In this document: positions 14,881-27,522 of the stretch, in pieces
Numbering within the stretch: the first letter of the stretch is position 1
Layout: every line of letters begins with the position of its first letter
Source: Nepenthes gracilis
Taxonomy: Eukaryota; Streptophyta; Magnoliopsida; Caryophyllales; Nepenthaceae
Length of the DNA stretch: 64,000 bases
Direction: 5' to 3'
NCBI GenBank assembly: GCA_033239525.1
Contig: BSYO01000005.1
Coordinates: 25,526,519 to 25,590,518, forward strand
The notes under the pieces: generated by a model
Database searches by the model: none
Told to the model about the DNA's origin: nothing
Seen by the model: the letters and a program-made list of their open reading frames with translations, nothing else
Program-made: the position numbers and the translations under genes

Positions 14881-15127
14881 AGACGAGTAGGGGGTCTTAG
14901 ATCTCTCGTGGATCGTCAGAGTGGAACAGGCTCAATAGGCTCTGCAGTATCATGAGAAATAGCCTCATCCTCATCACTTTCGGGCACTGCAGTCTCGTGA
15001 TCTTCTTCATCCTCAGCATTGCCTTAACTTTCATTCTGCTGACGAATAGGTGTTGGCAGAAGATCTGAATCAAGTAGCCGTTTGTCATCATTCTTGGAGA
15101 CAAACTCTGAGTCTTTGTCGATATCCT

Positions 15128-16090
15128 CTATAGTCTCGTTCTCAACAAACACGACATCCCTAGATCAAACCAGCTTCTTCTCAATTGGATCATACAGTCA
15201 ATACCCAAACTCATCTTCCCCGTAACCGAGAAATATGCACTGCCTGGTCTTTCACTCCAGCTTGGTCCTTTTATCTTTGGGAACGTGAACAAAGACCTTA
15301 CATCCGAATACACGTAAGTGATCATAAGATACATCTTTTTCGGTCCATATCTTTTCAGGCACTTCACCATTCAAGGTACCGTGTGGTGACAAGTTGACGA
15401 CATGAGCCACGACCCTCAAGGCTTCCCCCCAAAACGAGCTAGGGAGCTTCGCCTCCGAAAGCACACATCGGACCCTCTCCATCAAAGTCCCATTCATTCG
15501 TTCGGCTACCCCATTCAGTTGCGGTGTCTTCGGTGGAGTCTTTTGATGACGAATTCCATGAGATCGGCAATACTCATCAAACGCTCCGATGTACTCCCTA
15601 CCATTATCACTTCGGATGTATTTCAGTTTCTTCCCCTTTTGCCTCTCAACCAAGACATGAAAATGCTTGAAGAACATGAAAGCTTGATCCTTCGATTTCA
15701 GCGGATACACCCACAATTTTTGAGAACAATCATCAATGAATGTGATGAAGTACAGTGCTTCTCCAAGAGTCTTCACCTTGAATGGGCCACATATGTCGGT
15801 ATGGACGAATTCAAGAATATCAGTCTTCCTTATAGATGAATTGCCATTGAATGAGATCCGTCGTTGCTTTCCAGCCATACAATGATAACAAGTTTTCAGT
15901 TGAGCTGTTTTTACACCCCGAAGACAATTTTTTTTCGCTAAACAATTCAGGCCCTTCTCACCCATGTGACTCAACCGACGGTGCCAAAAATCTGAAAGCT
16001 CCTCATCTCTAACAACATGCACATCTCCTACTATAATCGAGGCCTACATCACATACAAATTGGAAACTTTTCTGCCTCGAGCCACAACTA
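15128..16090 (-). pseudogene. Copia integrase
   Basis: The frame 16022-15252 has the HHCC-type zinc-binding region (HRRLSHMGEKG, CYHCMAGK), then the DDE core: HTDICGPF, IRSDNGREY and NGVAERMNGTL, and the C-terminal VFGCKVFVHVPKDKRTKLE block. All three acidic catalytic positions (D, D, E) can be seen. The frame changes at about 15250 and continues as short pieces towards the RT (GYDPIEKKLV region), so the polyprotein is broken there. Integrase would insert the element cDNA into chromosomes. Confidence 0.85.
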
Positions 16091-16207
16091 GAGACCTTCT
16101 AGTTAGCTTCCATGCTCCTGTGCAGAACGTGCTACAAAAGCCCACATCATCAAGCTTGCCAACCGAGATCAGATTCAGTCGAACATCCGGGACATGTCTA
16201 ACATCCC

Positions 16208-16440
16208 TCAACAGTAACTTGTTCCATTATTTGTGGTGAGACATTCATCACCATAGCCAGCAATACGGGACATAGCTTCATTGCCCATTTTCAACACTCC
16301 AAAATCGCCAAGAGTGTATGATGTGAAGAACTCTTTCCGTGACGTGACATGAAGTGAAGCACCACTGTCCACCACCCAACTGGTCTCAAGATCAGCCAGC
16401 TTTACCACCTCATCCTCCTGGCACACTAGCTAAAGATCAG
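16208..16440 (-). pseudogene. Copia protease
   Basis: The - strand reads SWVVDSGASLHVTSRKEFF followed by GNEAMSRIAGYGD. DSGAS is the catalytic aspartate motif of copia proteases, correctly placed between gag and integrase. A stop after the CQ-EDEVV start region and another at 16207 isolate it from its neighbours. Confidence 0.8.
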
Positions 16441-16514
16441 TCCTGGTAACAACAGTAGCTCTTTCATCCTCTCGAGTCTTGTCAGCCTTTTTCTCATTAC
16501 CTTCAGCATTCTCA

Positions 16515-17275
16515 CGTTTTTATTTATAATAGTGTTTCTTGATGTGGCCCTTTTTACCACAGTAATGGCACTTCAGGTTTTGATATCTGGACCGTGACTT
16601 GCTGCGTCCTTTTTCTCCTGATTTCTAGTGGTGACCTCTACTTCTTCCCCTCGATTCAGTCACCAGCACCTCAGAATGAGAAGACAATGAAGTCTCTTGT
16701 GACCGTCTAGACTCGTTCATGAGTAGAGAGGCAATAACCTCGTCCAACTTTAAGGTATCCTTGCCGAACAGCAAGGTTGTGACAATATGGTCATAGGTGG
16801 CTAGCAGAGAGGCTAGTAAAACCAACGCCTTGTCCTCCTCCTTGATTTTCTCATCAAGAGCAGATATCTGCGTCAATATCTGATTAAATTCGTCTAAGTG
16901 CTTTTCAAAGCTCTCTCCTTCTGATAACCGTAAGCCATAAAACTGTTTCTTTATGTGCAGTCTGGTTGTCAGAGATTTAGACTTGGAACGGCTCTCCAAC
17001 TTCTTCCAAACCTTCGCCGGATCAGTTAGACCAATAACTTCTTGGAGAGTGTTGTCAACCTAGCACATCTTAATAGTGCAGATTGCAAGATCTCTCTTGT
17101 CTTGCCATTCATCGTCGGTCATTTTTTCAGGCTTTTCATCCTTCTTCTTCAACGCCTTCACTGTTTATTCTCTCGTCAAAATATTCTTCACTCTCTCTTG
17201 CCAGAGAATGAAGTTGCCTTGCCCGTTGAACTGCTCAATACCAAACGGTAGATTCTTTGACGACGAAGATGCCAT
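16515..17275 (-). pseudogene. Copia gag with degenerate zinc knuckle
   Basis: The start codon is at 17275 on the - strand (MASSSSKNLPFGIEQFNGQ, typical of UBN2-type copia gag), with in-frame stops near LTRE and TIKMC. The readable frame 16999-16625 contains the conserved LESRSKSKSLTTRLHIKKQFY-type region and LDEFNQILTQISALDEKI. A zinc knuckle follows near 16560: CHYCGKKGHIKKHYYK, in which the last cysteine of CX2CX4HX4C is tyrosine. Nucleocapsid function would be lost. Confidence 0.85.
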
Positions 17276-17327
17276 CGATTCAAACAAGTCACAATACCCA
17301 ATACGAACCAATATCTCTGATGCCACT

Positions 17328-18094
17328 TGTTAGAATTAAAAGCTTGTTTAAACCGTGAGAAAATACGTGATAGACGATATCAAGCACACAATAAACAATC
17401 AAAAATAATAAAGACATGATTTTTACGTGGAAAACTCCCTATGAAACGATGGAGAAAACCCATGGGACATAGAGTCCAAAATTTCCAATAGCAGCAATTG
17501 ATCGGTTACACAAACCCCAAATCACAAGAATCAATATCAACTAACTTTGGACAGCCCGTACGAGAAATATAAAGAAAAAGAGTAGAGATAAAACCCGGAA
17601 GATGTTCTTCACAGCAACAAGAATCTCGTACGTGGAATCACCGAAGATTGGAACTTAATTGAAAACCCAAACGGAGGCTCAATTCTTCCTTTTCTTCTTC
17701 TTCTCTCTCTTTTTTCTCTTTTTTTTTTCTCAGGAACGGTGCTCAGAATTGATTCAATTACCCTAAAAATGCAAAGTCGGCGTTTTATATCATTGACGCG
17801 CGCTCGAGCGGCTGTCGAGCGCGCGGCGGGCGGAGGCCCGCGCTCGAGCCTCTATCCAGCATACAGCGAGCGGGGCACATTCTGGAAAATCCGCTCGAGC
17901 GCCTATCAAGCACACAGCGAGCGGTGTACATTCTGAAAAATCTGCTCGAGCGCACAGCGAGCGGCGGTTATTCTGGAAAATCCGCTCGAGCATCTGTCGA
18001 GCTCAACTTGATCTTTCTCCATGCGGTGAGGATATGCACCTCCACCCGCCACATCAAGTAGGTATGAGCCCACACGGGAGTGACCCATAACCCA
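17328..18094 (-). repeat. Copia 5' LTR
   Basis: 767 bp, similar throughout to 12526-13256; starts TGTTAGAATTAAAAGC. It differs mainly in the CTCGAG repeat block (17799-18000), where units are duplicated and deleted. Confidence 0.9.
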
Positions 18095-18253
18095 ATAGGT
18101 TTTACCTGAGATGCTTACTTTTTTTGGCTTCCCTAGAATTAGAATCTTTTTATTATTATTTTAGCTTATAAGAAGCAAGCCGATATAGTCTACAAAAGAC
18201 TTAGACTTCTCCGTTGGTGTATGATAATCCTTGCCTTGAGTTTAACATGATGA

Positions 18254-18278
18254 TTCAAGTGTTAATAATAATAATAAT

Positions 18279-18337
<59 letters not shown>

Positions 18338-18340
18338 CAT
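18254..18340. repeat. (TAA/TTA)n microsatellite
   Basis: About 85 bp of AATAAT repeats running into ATTATT repeats, giving a palindromic hairpin-forming stretch. Confidence 0.9.
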
Positions 18341-19240
18341 CAAAATTAAGCAAGATCTACAAAAAAAATAAATTAATAAATAATTAAAAATTAAAAATTT
18401 TATAAAGAACATGCTAATTTTAGTGGGAGTCGGAAAGTTTTTGAACAATAGGACCCAACAACAACAAAGAAAATTACCATAATCTTAGACCACAACAAAA
18501 AAGTTAAATTGGTAGAATAAAAATAGCACTTGAAGAAAGATATAGGAGATGCAAGGACGACGTGAATAATCTATACAATGCATCACCTATAATTTGAGGC
18601 ACAACTCCACAATTAATAATAATTTTCAGACTAAGTTTAATTTGGCTTCCAAATTTTTAAATCATAATTATTTGTATTGTAGTTTAATTCCCCCATAGGG
18701 AAAGATTGCATGCGGTTTATGTTGGAGAGGTTTAGCAAAATGAAGCAGAATGATAAAACAATCTTAGAAAACAAATGCCCGATTAAAGGGGCTGATTTGG
18801 CCATTAAAAGGAGCAGAGCATGTAGCTTGATTTGACGTAAATTGAATTTCCTCTTGAGCTTTTTTATTTTGACTTGTCAACTTATTCACTTATAATCTGA
18901 CATTTAATTTGACTTTTTCTCCGAGTCATAGAAATGGCTATTTTTCTCTAACCCAAACCCAATCCATACTGATTCAGTTTCAATAAAATCCATTTGTTTG
19001 GGTTATTCTTAAGCTAGACTAAAATTCTATATTTTTTCTTTATAAAACAAAATAGCTGAAAATTTTCCAGTATTAATATAGTTTGTAGAAAATTAAATTA
19101 ACAAAATAATCTACTAATAAACATTCAAATTTGCAGTCCATTAATATACTTTACCTCATTGATTTTTTTTTTTTTTAAATTTTGACTATAAAGTGAAAAC
19201 ATAAATATTTTAAACCTCAATCCATAACCGATCAATTCGT
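18341..19240. other. Intergenic, no gene seen
   Basis: AT-rich with short homopolymers. The similarity to unit C that marks unit B begins only at about 19230, so the transmembrane exon of unit B is absent. Confidence 0.5.
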
Positions 19241-20033
19241 AGGTTCGAATTTGATACAACACTTCATTATTGTTCATATTACAGATAGTGAATATTTTAC
19301 AAATGTTGAGTCCTTACAATATAATTTGAGTACACTCCGGGTTACAACTAACAACTTTTCTAATATTAACAAGACCGGAGAAGGTAGATTTGATGTTATG
19401 TATAAGGTAAGAATTTTAAATTCTAAGCATTGAAATAGCGCTAATATTCATCTTGCCCACTGTTTATATTTCGTATGTAGCTATGCAAAACAAAATGTAT
19501 ATTATGCTTTGTCATAGCGCACACTACCAAATGGCCAAGAAGTAGCAGTCAAGAGATTGCGTAGAAGCCCTGACCAAGGTGTAGATGAATTCAAGAATGA
19601 GATAGTATTGTTAGTCAAGTTTTAACATAAAAATCTAGTGAGACTATTGTGGTTCTATTTTGCTTATAATGAAAAATAATTTGTATATGAATTTGTATCC
19701 AACAAAAGTTTAGACTACTTCCTATTAAGTATGCTACGAAAAGATCACATATTTTGCATCTTGAACAATAATTCAATACCTTTGATTATTCTAAATGTGT
19801 GAGTTTTCGGTTGCTCAAAATGACTTTTAGTGCCAAAGAAAATTTGTATGTCTTAGGATATGTTTATAATGCTTTATTGACTTAAAATTATATATCGTGA
19901 TCTAAAAGTAAGCAACATCTTATTGGATACTAATATGAATCAAAAAGTTTTTAAACTTTAGATTGTCAAAATTTTAAGTGTAGATCAAAGCCTAGCTAAC
20001 ACAAACAAAATTGTTGGGATATAGTATGCTATG

Positions 20034-21014
20034 TGAAAAAGCACTTCTTGGTGCTTTCGCGGACAATCAAGTTTCGACCTCGAAAAATATAGCAGAAGCA
20101 AAAATAAATAAATATCCGATACACGTAAAGGATATTTATTTCTAGATGTTAACGATACAACAAGTATGCACGAATTAAATAATTAAGAGCAATAAAGATA
20201 AAGACTCAATTTTTTGGTGACGAAGTGAAAACTCGATACCCACGGTATCGAGAAAAACACTCTGGGCTTCAACGGCCAGGGAAACAATGCACTATGAAAA
20301 TCAACTTACAGATCGGGTGGTAACGACGCGCTAACCTAGCCGACTTACTCCCGCCACGTGATCCCTACCAAAGAACTCCTTGGATTTGCCCGCGGCAACG
20401 GAACCGGACACTTTCCAGTCTTCACGTCAATCTTCCCTCGAACCACTTGAATTTCCAATCACGAACAAGTCTCCTTCTTTACGAACCAAGGTCTCCAACG
20501 ATGGTAGAAGGCAAAATTTCAATGGTGAAAGAAAGTGGGTGAGAAAACTAGTTAGAACATGTAGAGCAATATTGTAGAGATTAGTTTTCTCAAGAGAAGT
20601 AGGAATAATGGAGCATTTTAGGCTTTCTTCTCCAATGAGGCACGTAAATCAACTCTGCAGAATTCTTAGGGTTTCAAAAAAATAAGGCTAGAATTTATAG
20701 TTGAGCCAAAAATGCGTTCAAAAATTCTGCCCGTTGGGCCGCCGCTCGAGCGGGTCTTGAGCGAGAAGCGAGCGGCCCCCCTACTAGATTCTCGGCTCGA
20801 GCGGATCTCGAGCACTTGGCGAGCCGGGGACCTTCTGAATTTTAGGCTCGAGCGGGAATCGAGCAAGAGGCGAGCGGAAAGGCTTTAGACGGGCTCGAGT
20901 GATTGGAGGGCGGACCAGTCAAAAACGGACTTTAAGCCGACAACCAACAACCCGACATCGATACTATAATATATATGGTCACGGAATATGCCAATTAGGC
21001 AAATGTCTCTAACA
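20034..21014 (-). mobile_element. Solo LTR inside CRK pseudogene B
   Basis: A 981-bp element, TGAAAAAGCA...TCTCTAACA on the + strand, flanked by exact 5-bp duplications CTATG (20029-20033 and 21015-21019). A second copy in opposite orientation is at 51483-52533. It contains CTCGAG-rich ~50-bp tandem units (about 20740-20900). Unit C shows the uninterrupted sequence near 43186. No internal region is present, so this is a recombination product. Confidence 0.93.
20740..20900 (-). repeat. CTCGAG-rich tandem units in solo LTR
   Basis: Three imperfect units with GCTCGAGCGG, a second CGAGC, GGCGAGC and (C)TTCTGAAT. The layout is the same as in the copia LTR at 12999-13172. Confidence 0.8.
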
Positions 21015-22450
21015 CTATGATTTTTCAATTATTCTGACGTGCTAATTAACTCGATAAATACCAAGATGAAAAACAAAACAGTTGCTTCAATATCAAACTA
21101 ATTTGTGAATTTTTGAATGTTTTGTAGTGGCCACATGTCCCCAGAGTATGTCATGCACGGGTGATTCTTGGTAAAATCATATGTATACAGTTTTGGTATA
21201 CTTATTTTAGAGATCATAAGTGGCAAGAGGAACAGTAACTTTTACCACCCCTATGTCAAAGATCTTGTGGGCCACGTGAGTATAAACAATTATTTTAAAT
21301 TATAGTTATCTAGATTTCTATATTAGAACAAGAGGGTTTGCACCTCACTAATGAGGTACAATAGTTGAGGCATACTATTTAGACTGTTAGATATAACTTT
21401 AGCGATTCAAATATAATTGTCATAAAGAAATCAAATATAAAGCATTTTTTTTTTTAAAAAAGGAAATTTATAACCATTGAATTTACATCCGATACTCATA
21501 GTGTGAGAAGAAAAGATTATACCTTGGACGAGAGGTGAAGCCTGGCCAAACTTGTTTGTTTTACCCAACAATAAATAAGTAAAGAGGATAATCAAGTATC
21601 CATTGGAATAAATTATTGTAAAAAATTATCTCATTCTTGTGCAAATATAATAAAAAATCTACAATGACTATATGCAAAATATATGAGCAATTTTTATATG
21701 GAGAACTCCTCAAAATTTAGGAGAAAAAATCACACCACTTTCACATCAACAAAAAGCACACCGCTGTTAACGGTGGAAACTACCTTGGTGCTTGAGCTCA
21801 CGTGGTGCACTGCTTATGCATTTGTACTGTGGCATAGGTATCAAGTACTTAGATGCCCTTAATCTTCCGCTCAAACTCCCTTTGAGCATCCAACATACGC
21901 CAACGTATAGTTTGTCTTTCCCTTGATTAGAAACCACCCACCAACACTAGTATTAGTGAAGATCAATAAAACCAACCATATGTATATGCATATATACAAC
22001 AAACTATGTAATTTATATAGGAATGACCAACGTCAACAATAACAAATTTTCCTTATCAAAAAAAAAAAGTAAGAAAGGTTATGACACTGTTTATTACTTT
22101 TTGTTATAAATTTTAATCTATTGAAAGGTTCAAAAAAAATACATATATATAACTTGAAATTTGCAGGCTTAAATGCAGTGGGGAGATGCGGTACCCTTAG
22201 AATTCATGGGTTATAAGATGTATTAAGATTGGATTATTATGTGTTCTAGAAAATATAGATGAGAGGCCTAGTATGACGTCCATTGTTTTTTTTTCTCAAC
22301 AACTACTCTAGTATTATACCAACACCTTAAAAACTATTTTTCTTTCCATCTAGTAGAATTACCACATGCTTAATATCTGACCAATCAATGAGCAAGTTAA
22401 TGCCATGGTCTATTAACGAAGTCTTAATTACTGAAATGGAACCTAGGTAG

Positions 22451-24430
22451 GGAAAAGTATAGGAGAATCGGCTAAGTTCTTGAAATATCAAATACTATTT
22501 AATTAATAATTACCATCTATGTATATGAACCTATACTTGCGTTGATGGCAAACCATGGTTTGTAGTCAAAATAAATAATAAGTCAATGAGTGACTTTCTG
22601 TGAAGAACTCTGCTGCAATTTGGCTTTAGTTATCAAACTTTCTAAGTGCTTGAACATGTCTCTAATAACTTTCTCAACAGGTGAATGACAAGAATTTATT
22701 CATCTATTCAAATCTCAACCGTATTGATTTGAAGTATGTAATAAAGAATAATAGTGTTCTTCTTATTTTTATTTTAAACATGCAACGTTGAGTTATTAAT
22801 ATAATAACTATTAGATAAAATAAATAACAAATTTGCTAACATTAGATGTGTTTTATTGGAGTAAGACAAAATAGAAAGCAGTGAAATTTCAATTCATTGG
22901 CTATAAATAGAAGGTAATAGTCTATATAGAAAAGAGTAAACCTTTTGGGAATACAGTTTCCTAGGAAATATTCCTTTTCTAGCAATATTTTTAAATATTT
23001 ATTTATTTATTAAATGATATTAAATAATTTCTTATTAGGTCAAGCGAATGGATAGTTTTATGTTTAATTATGAATATTAGTATTTTTCTACAATGGTCAG
23101 CCAAGATTTAATTTGACATATGATTAATAATGACCACGAATTGCTTGTGATTTTGAGAAAGGAGCACATTTAAACCAGGCACAAAGTATAGGTTATTAGC
23201 ACTCCTACATACTTTCCTTTTAGACAACCAAGTCATAGTTAATTATTTTAATTTTATATAAAATAATAACTCAATAATAATTTATAAATATTAAATCTCT
23301 AGGTATTAAATAGTTAAAGTTAATTAAAGAAACCTTAGACTCTAGTTTGGATTTAGTTTGCTCATAAATAAACAAGTTAAGTTAAAGGCAATCTAAATCA
23401 TACTCGAGCCCTATATTTTTCTTAAATTGAGCTTAAGTTATGGAAATAACACAGTGTGAACTCAATTTTGAGAAATGGCTCGGGAACATCCTTTAGTAAT
23501 TTTTAGGATACCCTTAAATAATATGACACTCATTTATCTATTCATCTATATATATATATTTAAAAAATAGTTAAAGAATATTTACATACTACTACCGCAA
23601 TTATTATATAAATGAGTCAACCCAAATGTGAATATTAAGAAGAGATGTTTACGACTACAATAATGCATGCAAAAGCGTGGCATTAGTTGGGTCGTAATTG
23701 GACCGCCTTTTGCTAAAGGTCGTCCACATCATCTCCTGGAGGATGTGATTCCCTCAATGTTGATTATTCATTTTCAAAATATTCATGTGTTGGTCGGTCA
23801 TTGGTCCGATGATCTTTCTCAATGAAACTCTTACATTATTTTATAATGGTATTAGATTGACATTTTTAACCATCATTTTGATAATTTTAATGATATAATG
23901 GTCTATGTATTTATAAATATTAATATATTTATATAGTAAAATAAATAAACAAATATTATATCATTAAAAAAAATTTTCAAAACGATTAAAATAAGCCCCA
24001 AAAACATTTCTCCTAGTGCTATTATGTTTATTTTTAAAATCCGCACCAGGGACCGAATCTTCATTGAATTAACACCCAACCCTTCAAAATGATTTTTTTT
24101 ATCTAAATTAAAAAACAATAAGCCAAAAAAAAAAAAAAAACATTCGGTCTGATATGCACCAATTAATGAATTAGTGTAACCATAGGCTTAGAAACAACCT
24201 CAAGACAATCTAATTCGGAAAACTAGATCGATTATTTCAACTTCCTTTTATAGAAAAAACTGACCCATCGCCAACTCGGTCAGCTTGTATGAGAAGGCTG
24301 AGTTCATGTGCAACCATTATTCTTGAAGTATAATTTCAAGTTACCTTGTATCCTCGGATTAATTAAAAAATTGAATCACTCTTTTTTCTAAAAAATTTTA
24401 AAAAAATACAGAAATTTATTCTATAAAAAG

Positions 24431-24473
<43 letters not shown>

Positions 24474-24900
24474 CGTATACTCCTTTGCCTGCCAATAAAA
24501 ACTCAAGACCAGCAATGGGCAAGTGGAAACCTGGAAAAAAAAAGCCCACATGTATATTAAAGAATGTCAGTTCAATAAAAGGCTGGTAAAGTCTCAAGCA
24601 AAGGAGAGAAGGTGGCCAAAACAGAGATAGAAAAGCAAGTAAGAATACTCCCCAAAAAAATAATTACCACTAAACCTTGGTCAACCAAGTAGTTCAACTT
24701 CAAAAAAGTATTACATTTTTTTTTTTTTTTTTGCGGATTACTTAATCAATCCCATACTTAACCTCTTATTATCCAAAGAAAAAAAGGAATCTTAGCAATG
24801 AAAATATGAATTGGTCAGTCAATATTGACAGTAGACAAAAAGTGGAGGGTTTAAATTCCTGTGGGCCGTTGGAACCACATTAATTCACTCTTCTAAATGT
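22451..24900. other. 3' flank of CRK unit B
   Basis: Non-coding, similar with gaps to 44632-44932 plus 47940-49550 of unit C. Contains poly(A) near 24123 and (TAA)n at 24429-24470. No gene recognised. Confidence 0.6.
24429..24470. repeat. (TAA)n microsatellite
   Basis: About 14 ATA/TAA triplets. Confidence 0.9.
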
Positions 24901-25340
24901 GGGATTCGGGGCGGTCCTTCGTGGGGAGGTGAAGGACCGTCCTTCGCCCGATTAGGACTGTCTGATCACGATCGAACGGTCCACACTTTTTAAACGCATA
25001 ATATAACGTAGACTGTCTGATTTTAAATTTGATCGAATGGTCCACGCGTATTTTTCCTGTATTATAACCTCAGCCGTCCGATTTTAAAATGGATCGAACG
25101 GCTGAAATTAAATATCTCGATATAAGATCGTGTTTATCCGATTTTAAATCTAATTAGACGGTGAAAATTGAATCTTAGATAACAAAATTCTAGCCCTCCG
25201 TACTTTTCGATCCGACGGCAATAAATATAGTGTCGGTATTCCTAATATTTTGAACCCGAACCGACGGCCATTTCTCTCGAAACTTCGTCTGCTCTCCTCT
25301 CTTCTCTCCACTGTCTCCTCTGCTCTCCTCTCTTCTTCAA
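24901..25340 (+). repeat. Left terminal inverted repeat of MULE
   Basis: Reverse complement of about 35200-35638 with substitutions. It is built from repeated short blocks of the type (C/G)CCGTCCGATTTTAAA...ATCGAACGGCT spaced about 60 bp apart, then a CTCTCC-rich stretch that leads into the PPR gene. Confidence 0.9.
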
Positions 25341-25359
25341 TGAGGATAGTGAAACTTCC

Positions 25360-27167
25360 ATGAAAACCCTAGTGTCACTATCACATGCAACTACACTATC
25401 CTCTTCCATCAATAAATTACCTACATTGTTGCAAATTACCATGAGCAGCTGTCGGATGACAGAATACAATTCCTTTGCAAATCTCTCGAATATAATGGAA
25501 TCAGGGATTGATCCCGCACAGCTCCGACCGGAATTTCTTCAGTTACTCGGCACTCGCCGATCTCCCGAAGGTGATGTCTTATGCGTTGCTTGGTTATTCG
25601 AAACCCTAGCTTGTGAATTTTCCCTGCGTTTTTCACTCGCTTTGTCTCGTCGTGTGTGTGCGCTTGGGCGTGCTAAAAACATACGGAATGGAGGATTGAG
25701 AACATAATCTATCTCTTTTCGCTGGAGATGCCTGTTGCGCATCTCTCTTGTTTTAACTTGTTCATTTCATCCTGAAATCAAAATCTAATTATTATACTGT
25801 CAGCCGACGAGTAAAGCCGTTGTTAGGAGTATTGGCAATTATCCAGACGGATTAGATTTTATGGATGAGAGCGGGTACTGAAAAGGGTCAGATTTAGTCA
25901 TTCAAATCCTTTGCAAGCACTAGAATTCTTCAATTTCACTGCCAGAAGAAAAGGGTTTTACCACACCCCTTTTTCACTCGACACTATGCTTTACATTCTG
26001 GGTAGAAATCGCAAGTTCAACGAAATTTGGGAGGCATTGATTGAAACTAAGCAAAAAGATTGGTCGTTGATTTCTCCAAGGACTATGCAAATCGTTTTAG
26101 CTAGAATTGCGAAGGTTTGTTCAGTAAGGCAAACAGTGGAGGGTTTTAAAAGGTTCAAGAAGCTAATGCCAGTGTTTGATACTACTTGTTTTAATGCATT
26201 ATTGAGAACTCTGTGCCAAGAGAAGAGTATGATAGATGCTAGGAATGTTTATCATAGTTTAAAGCATGATTTCAAGCCCAATTTGCAGACTTTTAATATG
26301 TTGTTGTCTGGGTGGAAGTCATCGGAGGAAGCTGATGGTTTTTTCAGGAGATGGTGGAGATGTGTTTGAAGCCCGATATATTTTCCTACAATAGTTTGAT
26401 TGATGTGTATTGTAAGAACAGAGAGATGGACAAAGTGTACAAGGTGTTAGATGAAATGCATGAGCAGGGAATATTGCCAGATGTGATCACATATACTAAT
26501 TTGATCGGTGGGTTGGGGCTGGTAGGTCAGCCAGATAAAGCTAGGGATATCCTGAAGGAAATGAAGGAGTTTGGATGCTACCCTGATGTTGCAGCATATA
26601 ATGCTACCATTAGGAACTTCTGCATTGTGAAGAGGCTTGATGACGCTTATCAATTGATGGATGAGATGATGGCCAAGGGGTTTGGTTGCAAATGCAACAA
26701 CTTATAACCTGTTCTTTAGGGTGTTTTACCGGTCAAACGACTTGAAGAGCTCATGGAGTTTGTACCAGAGGATAAAGGACACTGGGTGTTTTCTGAACAC
26801 GCAATCATGTATGTTCTTGATGAGGCTGTTTAAGAGGCAGGAGAAGGTGGAAATGGCACTTGAGCTGTGGAATGACATGGTGGAAAAGGGTTTTCGGTCA
26901 TATATTTTGGTGTCTGATGTGTTGTTGGATATGCTTTGCGATATGGGGAAGTTGGAGGAAGGTGAGAAAATTTTTCTACAAATGATGGAGAAGGGTCAAA
27001 AGCCGAGCAATGTCTCTTTTAAGAGGATCAAGGTGCTAATGGAATTGGCTAACAGACATGAATACCTAGTTCGGTCAGTCATCCTGCCAAGATTGCCTTT
27101 GAAAGATGAAATTGCATTGTCTAGATCTTCTTCAGGTCGAATCAAAGCGATTAAAGCAAAGTCATAA
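25360..27167 (+). pseudogene. Pentatricopeptide repeat (PPR) protein gene, frameshifted, inside MULE
   Basis: P-class PPR protein, a family that binds organellar RNA. The probable first exon (25360-25569, MKTLVSLSHATTLSSS, Ser/Thr-rich like an organelle targeting peptide) is followed by an intron ending TACTGTCAG at 25802. The main exon has the N-terminal RVRFSHSNPLQALEFFNF and then about 8 PPR units such as PDIFSYNSLIDVYCKNREM and PDVITYTNLIGGLGLVGQ, ending at 27167. Damage: a frame break near 25875, a one-base loss in the T-run at about 26340, and a one-base gain near 26680 (GGGTTTGG). Three separate frames are therefore needed and the product is not made whole. Intron retention suggests capture of genomic DNA rather than cDNA. 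The parent gene was not identified. Confidence 0.85.
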
Positions 27168-27334
27168 ATTTGACCACTACATGGTCTGGTGAGAGCAGGT
27201 CTAAGCTTACATGCATGAAATCAAATCTTCATCTTCCTCCTTTAGGTGAATCAAGGAGTATTTGAATTAGCTTTGCCTGTGCATTTATCTTAAAATATTG
27301 GTAAATTGTCGAATCTAATCTATTGGGTTTTCAG

Positions 27335-27522
27335 CTTGAGCAGATCTTTGATGGCCATGGCGGACCTGATGCGGCAGCTTAAGTGAAGAACAAGTTATTA
27401 TATTCTTTTGTTGAAGGTGTCAATTTGCCCCAAGCATCTGAAGTTGATCAGGTGTTTCTAGAAGGGGTGGAGAATTCCATCGCAGATAGTGTTCTTCTTG
27501 CTGACCTATCTCTGGCAGATCT
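27335..27522 (+). pseudogene. Protein phosphatase 2C exon fragment inside MULE
   Basis: After an acceptor-like TTTTCAG the sequence reads EQIFDGHGGPDAAA, stop, VKNKLLYSFVEGVNLPQASE, then VDQVFLEGVENS and LLADLSLAD. FDGHGG is the PP2C metal-binding motif, and the following helix region matches plant PP2Cs of the group with NFPxASEVDxVFLEE. Only one exon (about 60 residues) is present, with a stop (TAA where Tyr is usual). It lies 170 bp after the PPR stop, on the same strand. PP2C would dephosphorylate Ser/Thr; this fragment cannot. Confidence 0.8.

Larger units (their letters stand above)
12526..18094 (-). mobile_element. Ty1/copia LTR retrotransposon, complete but decayed
   Basis: LTRs at 12526-13256 and 17328-18094 (TGTTA...CCCA on + strand) flank gag, protease, integrase, RT and RNase H in copia order on the - strand. 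The PBS, next to the right LTR, reads AGTGGCATCAGAGA on the - strand (Met-tRNA type). A purine tract GAAGGGAAG precedes the 3' LTR. No matching 5-bp target duplication was seen (ACACT on the left, ATAGG on the right). Several stops and frameshifts mean that the polyprotein cannot be made in one piece. Motifs resemble the Tork/TNT1 lineage. It lies between the unit A 3' flank and unit B. Confidence 0.9.
19285..22450 (+). pseudogene. CRK unit B: kinase pseudogene split by solo LTR
   Basis: Exon counterparts of units A and C are at 19285-19406 (P-loop degraded to GEGRFDVMYK), 19518-19728 (stops within and after LLVKF), about 19875-20028 (HRD region, strongly reduced), 21128-21275 (SPEY to LVGH, with substitutions) and 22167-22450 (C-terminus, stop-rich). 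Splice sites are partly kept. No ectodomain or transmembrane exon is present. A 981-bp solo LTR sits in the intron just after the third piece. Multiple stops, deletions and the insertion make this a dead copy. Confidence 0.85.
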
